Shown: piece after piece, positions 60,252 through 64,000 of the stretch
Position numbering within the stretch: position 1 is the first letter of the stretch
Layout of the letters: every line of letters starts with the position of its first letter
Assembly (NCBI RefSeq): GCF_029360805.1
Contig: NZ_JARKNC010000002.1
Location: forward strand, 470,635-534,634
Direction of reading: 5' to 3'
DNA: 64,000 bases
Source of the DNA: Daejeonella sp. JGW-45
GTDB taxonomy: Bacteria > Bacteroidota > Bacteroidia > Sphingobacteriales > Sphingobacteriaceae
Made by a program: the position numbers and the translations under genes
Notes under the pieces: generated by a model
What the model saw: only the letters and a program-made list of their open reading frames with translations
Told to the model about the DNA's origin: nothing
The model's database searches: none

Positions 60252-61055
60252 ATGATCCGTCAATTTCTCTGCCTGTGTCTTATCATCTTCACTGCCTGCG
60301 GTACCCCGCGGGAAAGCCAAACCTCCACAGGAAAAGGAAAACTCAAAATAATGAGCTATAATATCCATATCGCGGTCCCGCCCACAAAACCCGGCACTAC
60401 GGATATCGATGCCATCGTCAGGGCAATAGAAAACCAGGACCCGGATATCATCGCACTGCAGGAAGTGGATGTCAACACCCGCAGAACCGGGAAGATCAAT
60501 GAAGCAGCCATAATTGCTGAAAAGCTGAAGATGAATTTCTTTTTCGCAAAGGCGATCGACCATGACGGGGGCGAATACGGAGTTGCGATCTTGTCAAAAT
60601 ATCCCATGAGCGATACAAAAATACATCGTCTCACCACGGTTGAAGGAACCGGTGGTGAACCCAGGGTGATGGCAACAGCAAAAATTACTTTAAAAAACGG
60701 TGTGTCACTCAGGTTTGCCTCTACACACCTCGATGCTCAGAAAGTTTCTGTCAACCGCGAAAAACAAATAGCTGAGATAAATGCCATCGCTGCCTCAGAA
60801 ACTCTGCCGCTAATCATTGCGGGCGACTTTAATGACCAGCCTGGATCTGCTGTGATCAAAAAACTTGACGAATCCTTTACCCGCACATGCCAGGCCTGCG
60901 AACCGACATTCCCCGTGGTAACGCCGAGAATAACGATTGATTTTATCGGGTATAAGCCAGCTTCAAAATTCAAAACCATTTCACACACGGTGGTGCCGGA
61001 ACATTATGCTTCAGACCATTTACCGGTGATAGCAGTGCTGTATTACGAATTTTAA
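60252..61055 (+). CDS. Endonuclease/exonuclease/phosphatase family lipoprotein
   Basis: A 267-residue exported member of the EEP (DNase I-like) fold. The lipobox is LIIFTACGTP (Cys 16). Catalytic motifs: KIMSYNIHIA, IIALQEVDVNTRRTG (metal Glu), FASTHLDAQ, LIIAGDFNDQPGSAV and the last His in YASDHLPVIAVL. Such lipoproteins usually hydrolyse phosphodiesters or phosphate esters outside the cytoplasm. Confidence 0.91.
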   Translation: MIRQFLCLCLIIFTACGTPRESQTSTGKGKLKIMSYNIHIAVPPTKPGTTDIDAIVRAIENQDPDIIALQEVDVNTRRTGKINEAAIIAEKLKMNFFFAKAIDHDGGEYGVAILSKYPMSDTKIHRLTTVEGTGGEPRVMATAKITLKNGVSLRFASTHLDAQKVSVNREKQIAEINAIAASETLPLIIAGDFNDQPGSAVIKKLDESFTRTCQACEPTFPVVTPRITIDFIGYKPASKFKTISHTVVPEHYASDHLPVIAVLYYEF

Positions 61056-61108
61056 AAACACGGCGATACACTAGCTTTTTTCATAGCTTTATGTATTAAA
61101 GCCAGATC

Positions 61109-62956
61109 ATGTCATACCCTGTTGTAAAACGCCGCTATTCGCTGGCTATCACCTCCCTGAGCATTTTGTGCTGTTATATGATGCTCAATGTCCACAGTTC
61201 AGTCGCACAGTCACCCTTTAGAGGTTATGAAACTTTATTCACCAAACCCAGATCCTACACGCTCTATCATAGCGATGCTCCGCTTAAAATGGATGGTGAA
61301 CTAAATGAAAGCCAATGGGCCGGTGCGCCCTGGACCGAATATTTTATCGACATCGAAGGCGAACCAAAACCCGCACCAGCATATAAAACACAGGTAAAAA
61401 TGCTGTGGGATGAGAAATACCTTTACATCGCTGCCCGGATGGAAGAACCTCACCTATGGGCCAACAAACAATCACCGGCAGATAATATTTTCCGGGATAA
61501 CGTGTTTAAGATCTTCATCGATCCCAATAACGATATGAACGATGATTTTGAGATCCAGATTAACCCGGACAATCTGATGCTGTTCCTGATCATGAACAAA
61601 CCCTACCGCGACGGAGGCACGCCGGTTACAGGCTGGGTACCGATCGGATTGCAGTCTGGAGTAAAGCTCAACGGCACCTTAAACAACTCATCCGATAAGG
61701 ATACCGGCTGGGTCGCTGAAATTGCCATACCCCTGGCCTCCCTGAGTTTTAACCCTAAAGACGAAAGAAGAAATACCGGTTTCAGGATAAATTTCATGCG
61801 TACCGGGTGGGACTTCACCGTTCAGAATAACGTATATTCAAAAGCGCTGGATGCCGCAGGAAAACCTCGCCCGCCGCATTATGCCGTATGGAGTTCGCAG
61901 GGACTAATTAACATGCATCTGCCTGAGAGATGGGGATACACCGTATTCTCGCCGGATCCGCCGTCAAATAAAAGTGCGGCGGGATTTGTCTTGCCCTATT
62001 CAGAAAAGCAGCGGGACTATCTGTGGCTTGCTTATTACAAGCAAAAGGACTGGTTTAAAAAAACCAAAGCTTATACCGCATCGAACGGAGATTTAGGTAT
62101 TCCTGAAAATGATATAATAATAGATGGTGTTAAAAACAGGCTAAGCATTGAAACTACATCAAAAACCTTTCTGGCTACCATCACTGATGAGGCAGGCCAA
62201 ACCATTTCGGTCAACCAGGATGGGTACGTGAATGTTTCCGCCGGCAGCGCGATCGCCCCAAAGAAAACCGAGCTCCTGATATTGCCGACGATACATGGCG
62301 GACATGCAAGGAATGTAAAATATACATTTAATCATGTCATGAAGATCATCGAGAATTTCAAGCCGGATATCATCGCCGTGGAGATACGGCCGGAAGATAT
62401 CGATCAGGACAGCACGTACCTGAAACGGTTTTACCAGCCGGAAATGATCATGGCCCGGGCAGGCTTTCCGGGAGTTCAAAAGGCTGGGATCGACTTTTTA
62501 GGCGCCGAAATGCAGGGCAAGAGCCTGCCTCCCGATTTTAACAGGGATACTATTGGAGAGATGGGAAAACTCCGGGTAACTAACCAAAAACTCATGAAAG
62601 ATTCTGCGATTATTAAGGCGCGGATTGCAAAGGGCATGGTTAGTTTAAAGGCTAAGCAGGGCGAAATGATGGGCAAGCTTAGCGCCGGGGAGCTTCTCGA
62701 CGGGACGTACGATAAAGTGACCGACGAATATACCCGCGCACAAACCGCCGTATTGGCAAATACTCCCTATCAGTACTATGACGACTTTAGCATACAACGG
62801 GATCAAAAGCTAGCCGACAACATCAGAGAACTGGCTATTAAAAATCCGGGGAAGAGAGTTATTGTGCTGACCGGTGCCAACCATCACAACCGCGCTATTA
62901 ATACGATGAAAACAGTCAGTTCAGTTCATCTCGTCACTACGGTTCAGGACTATTAG
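61109..62956 (+). CDS. Secreted fusion: CBM9-like domain plus TraB/DUF5694-like domain
   Basis: A 615-residue exported protein. Residues 1-34 are a signal peptide (ending SSVAQ). Residues about 52-265 are a family 9 carbohydrate-binding-like module (APLKMDGELNESQWAGAPWT, YLYIAARMEEPHLWANK, GWVAEIAIPLASLSF, FRINFMRTGW). After a linker region, residues about 392-615 look like the TIKI/TraB-DUF5694 superfamily: LLILPTIHGGHARN, KPDIIAVEIRPED and the C-terminal GKRVIVLTGANHHNRAI. The fusion joins sugar binding to a possible hydrolase. Second-domain assignment is by motif only. Confidence 0.8.
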   Translation: MSYPVVKRRYSLAITSLSILCCYMMLNVHSSVAQSPFRGYETLFTKPRSYTLYHSDAPLKMDGELNESQWAGAPWTEYFIDIEGEPKPAPAYKTQVKMLWDEKYLYIAARMEEPHLWANKQSPADNIFRDNVFKIFIDPNNDMNDDFEIQINPDNLMLFLIMNKPYRDGGTPVTGWVPIGLQSGVKLNGTLNNSSDKDTGWVAEIAIPLASLSFNPKDERRNTGFRINFMRTGWDFTVQNNVYSKALDAAGKPRPPHYAVWSSQGLINMHLPERWGYTVFSPDPPSNKSAAGFVLPYSEKQRDYLWLAYYKQKDWFKKTKAYTASNGDLGIPENDIIIDGVKNRLSIETTSKTFLATITDEAGQTISVNQDGYVNVSAGSAIAPKKTELLILPTIHGGHARNVKYTFNHVMKIIENFKPDIIAVEIRPEDIDQDSTYLKRFYQPEMIMARAGFPGVQKAGIDFLGAEMQGKSLPPDFNRDTIGEMGKLRVTNQKLMKDSAIIKARIAKGMVSLKAKQGEMMGKLSAGELLDGTYDKVTDEYTRAQTAVLANTPYQYYDDFSIQRDQKLADNIRELAIKNPGKRVIVLTGANHHNRAINTMKTVSSVHLVTTVQDY

Positions 62957-63066
62957 TCGCTTTGCTCGATGTAACAACCGCCTGACATCCTTCGTACTGT
63001 AACATTAAAGGTATTGACTGATCTCAATATTGATATGTTAAACGTTTAATTTTACGTTTAGAGATT

Positions 63067-64000
63067 ATGAAAAGGCCGCTTCTTATCTTATTGTCACTAT
63101 TTCCCTTCTTCTTTACTGCCTCCGGGCAGAAAGTTGGGCTGGTTTTTAGCGGCGGCGGGGCAAAGGGTCTTGCTCATATTGGTGTGCTTAAAGCGCTCGA
63201 AGAGAATAATATTCCCGTTGATTATGTAGTGGGCACGTCGATGGGCGGGATCGTCGGCGGAATGTATGCTTCCGGATATTCTCCCGCCGAGATCGAGCAC
63301 ATAGCACTCAGCTCGGATTTTCAGGACTGGGTAAATGGGAGCTTCAAAAACAACTACCGGTATTTCTTTAACAAGAAGCCCGAAAACCCATCTTTCCTTA
63401 CTGCAAAACTGCAGGTAGACACCGGCTTTAATTTTAAGCTGAGATCCAATCTGATAAACGATGTGCCGCTTAACTATGCGCTGCTGGAGCTTTTCGGACA
63501 AGCTTCTGTGAATGCAAAAGATGATTTCAATAATTTACTGGTGCCGTTCAGGTGTATTGTTGCCGACGTGCTGTCGCAGGAAATGATCCCTGTTTCAAAG
63601 GGCAACCTCCCGGAGGCTATTCGGGGAACCTTTGCCGTGCCCCTGGTTTACAGACCGGTTAAGGTAAATGACAAGTATGTCTTCGACGGGGGCCTCTATA
63701 ATAATTTCCCGGTTGATGTTCTGAAAGATGATTTCAAGCCCGATTATATCATAGGATCAAATGTCTCCTCAAAGATCTTTAATGATTATCCGAAAGAAAA
63801 TGACGAAAAGCTAATAAACCGCTTTCTGGTCTATATGTTCCTTTCAAAGTCAGATTCTACCGCCATCGGCAAAAACGGCGCATATATCCAGCCAGATCTC
63901 GGGGGATTCAGCACAACCAATTTTTTGCCGGTTGCCGAGCTTATTAAAAGAGGCTATGACGCCACCATCGCCGACATGGACAATATAAAGAAGTCCGTTA
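63067..64000 (+). CDS. Patatin-like phospholipase, 3' end cut by the window edge
   Basis: The first 311 codons of an exported patatin family protein. A signal peptide (MKRPLLILLSLFPFFFTASG) is followed by the patatin domain: oxyanion loop VFSGGGAKGLAHIGVLKAL, nucleophile GTSMGGIVGGMYASG and the catalytic Asp in FDGGLYNNFPVDVL. The frame is open at base 64000. Full-length relatives in Bacteroidota carry a POTRA segment and an outer-membrane barrel after this domain; that part is outside the window. Confidence 0.93.
   Translation, partial: MKRPLLILLSLFPFFFTASGQKVGLVFSGGGAKGLAHIGVLKALEENNIPVDYVVGTSMGGIVGGMYASGYSPAEIEHIALSSDFQDWVNGSFKNNYRYFFNKKPENPSFLTAKLQVDTGFNFKLRSNLINDVPLNYALLELFGQASVNAKDDFNNLLVPFRCIVADVLSQEMIPVSKGNLPEAIRGTFAVPLVYRPVKVNDKYVFDGGLYNNFPVDVLKDDFKPDYIIGSNVSSKIFNDYPKENDEKLINRFLVYMFLSKSDSTAIGKNGAYIQPDLGGFSTTNFLPVAELIKRGYDATIADMDNIKKSV

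Overview
The window comes from a chromosome of the phylum Bacteroidota, most likely family Sphingobacteriaceae (Pedobacter/Mucilaginibacter-like). This rests on family content, not on a database search: a SusC/SusD outer-membrane pair, Rho with a long hydrophilic insertion, a fused SecDF, a long NusB, a DUF3276 (PUR-alpha-like) protein, leucine dehydrogenase, a cysteine-type sulfatase, DUF4397, DUF1080 and DUF5522 proteins, and promoters of the Bacteroidota -33 TTG / -7 TAnnTTTG type. No phage, plasmid, transposase or CRISPR genes are visible. Almost all of the DNA is ordinary core chromosome, densely packed in short operons on both strands.

Layout: 1-4.5 kb, partial pyrF (left edge, minus), rho, pssA-purS, an orphan HPt protein and folK. 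4.5-9.5 kb, sppA, a PolX-like PHP protein, a family 9 glycosyltransferase and a SixA-like phosphatase. 9.5-13.2 kb (minus), dprA and an overlapping trio GT2 / ECF sigma factor / rsmG. 13.3-20.5 kb, tgt-lptG-like permease, a DMT transporter, a 956-residue secreted HExxH/propeller/barrel protein and a LapA-like protein. 20.6-27.9 kb, a 40-residue lipoprotein, a SusC/SusD pair and a secreted S9 peptidase. 28-33.4 kb, ispE (minus), thyA-folA and secDF. 33.5-37.7 kb, a redox group (MarR regulator, ferredoxin-NADP reductase, [2Fe-2S] ferredoxin, type II NADH dehydrogenase) and HMG-CoA lyase. 37.7-41.4 kb (minus), Fe permease-like / GNAT / sulfatase operon and fructose-bisphosphate aldolase. 41.5-47.4 kb, accD, a cysteine desulfurase and a phosphohexomutase (minus), then methyltransferase / PAP2 / ZIP. 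47.4-53.5 kb (minus), leucine dehydrogenase and an eight-gene chain from nusB to a MarR regulator that includes a 52-residue DUF5522 gene. 53.6-64 kb, an MsbA-like ABC transporter, DUF3276, ychF, tRNA-Arg(CCG) with a broken second copy, a DUF4397 lipoprotein, a response regulator, a DUF1080 protein, an EEP phosphatase lipoprotein, a CBM9/TraB-like fusion and a patatin cut by the right edge.

The most unusual signal is not a gene. Nine intergenic spacers hold arrays of imperfect 7-base repeats. The arrays differ completely in sequence (for example CCTAATA, GGGAATG, GTTGAAA, GTTTTAC, GGTGATC, CTCATAG) but share the 7-base period, and most are arranged as a left arm and a complementary right arm that would fold into a long imperfect hairpin. 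One array is interrupted, exactly in phase, by a 15-base palindromic insert. A second site nearby shows a similar event: a hairpin-forming 28-base insert in the D-loop of a truncated tRNA-Arg copy. Together these suggest a family of extragenic heptad hairpins and tiny palindromic inserts that deserves a genome-wide search.
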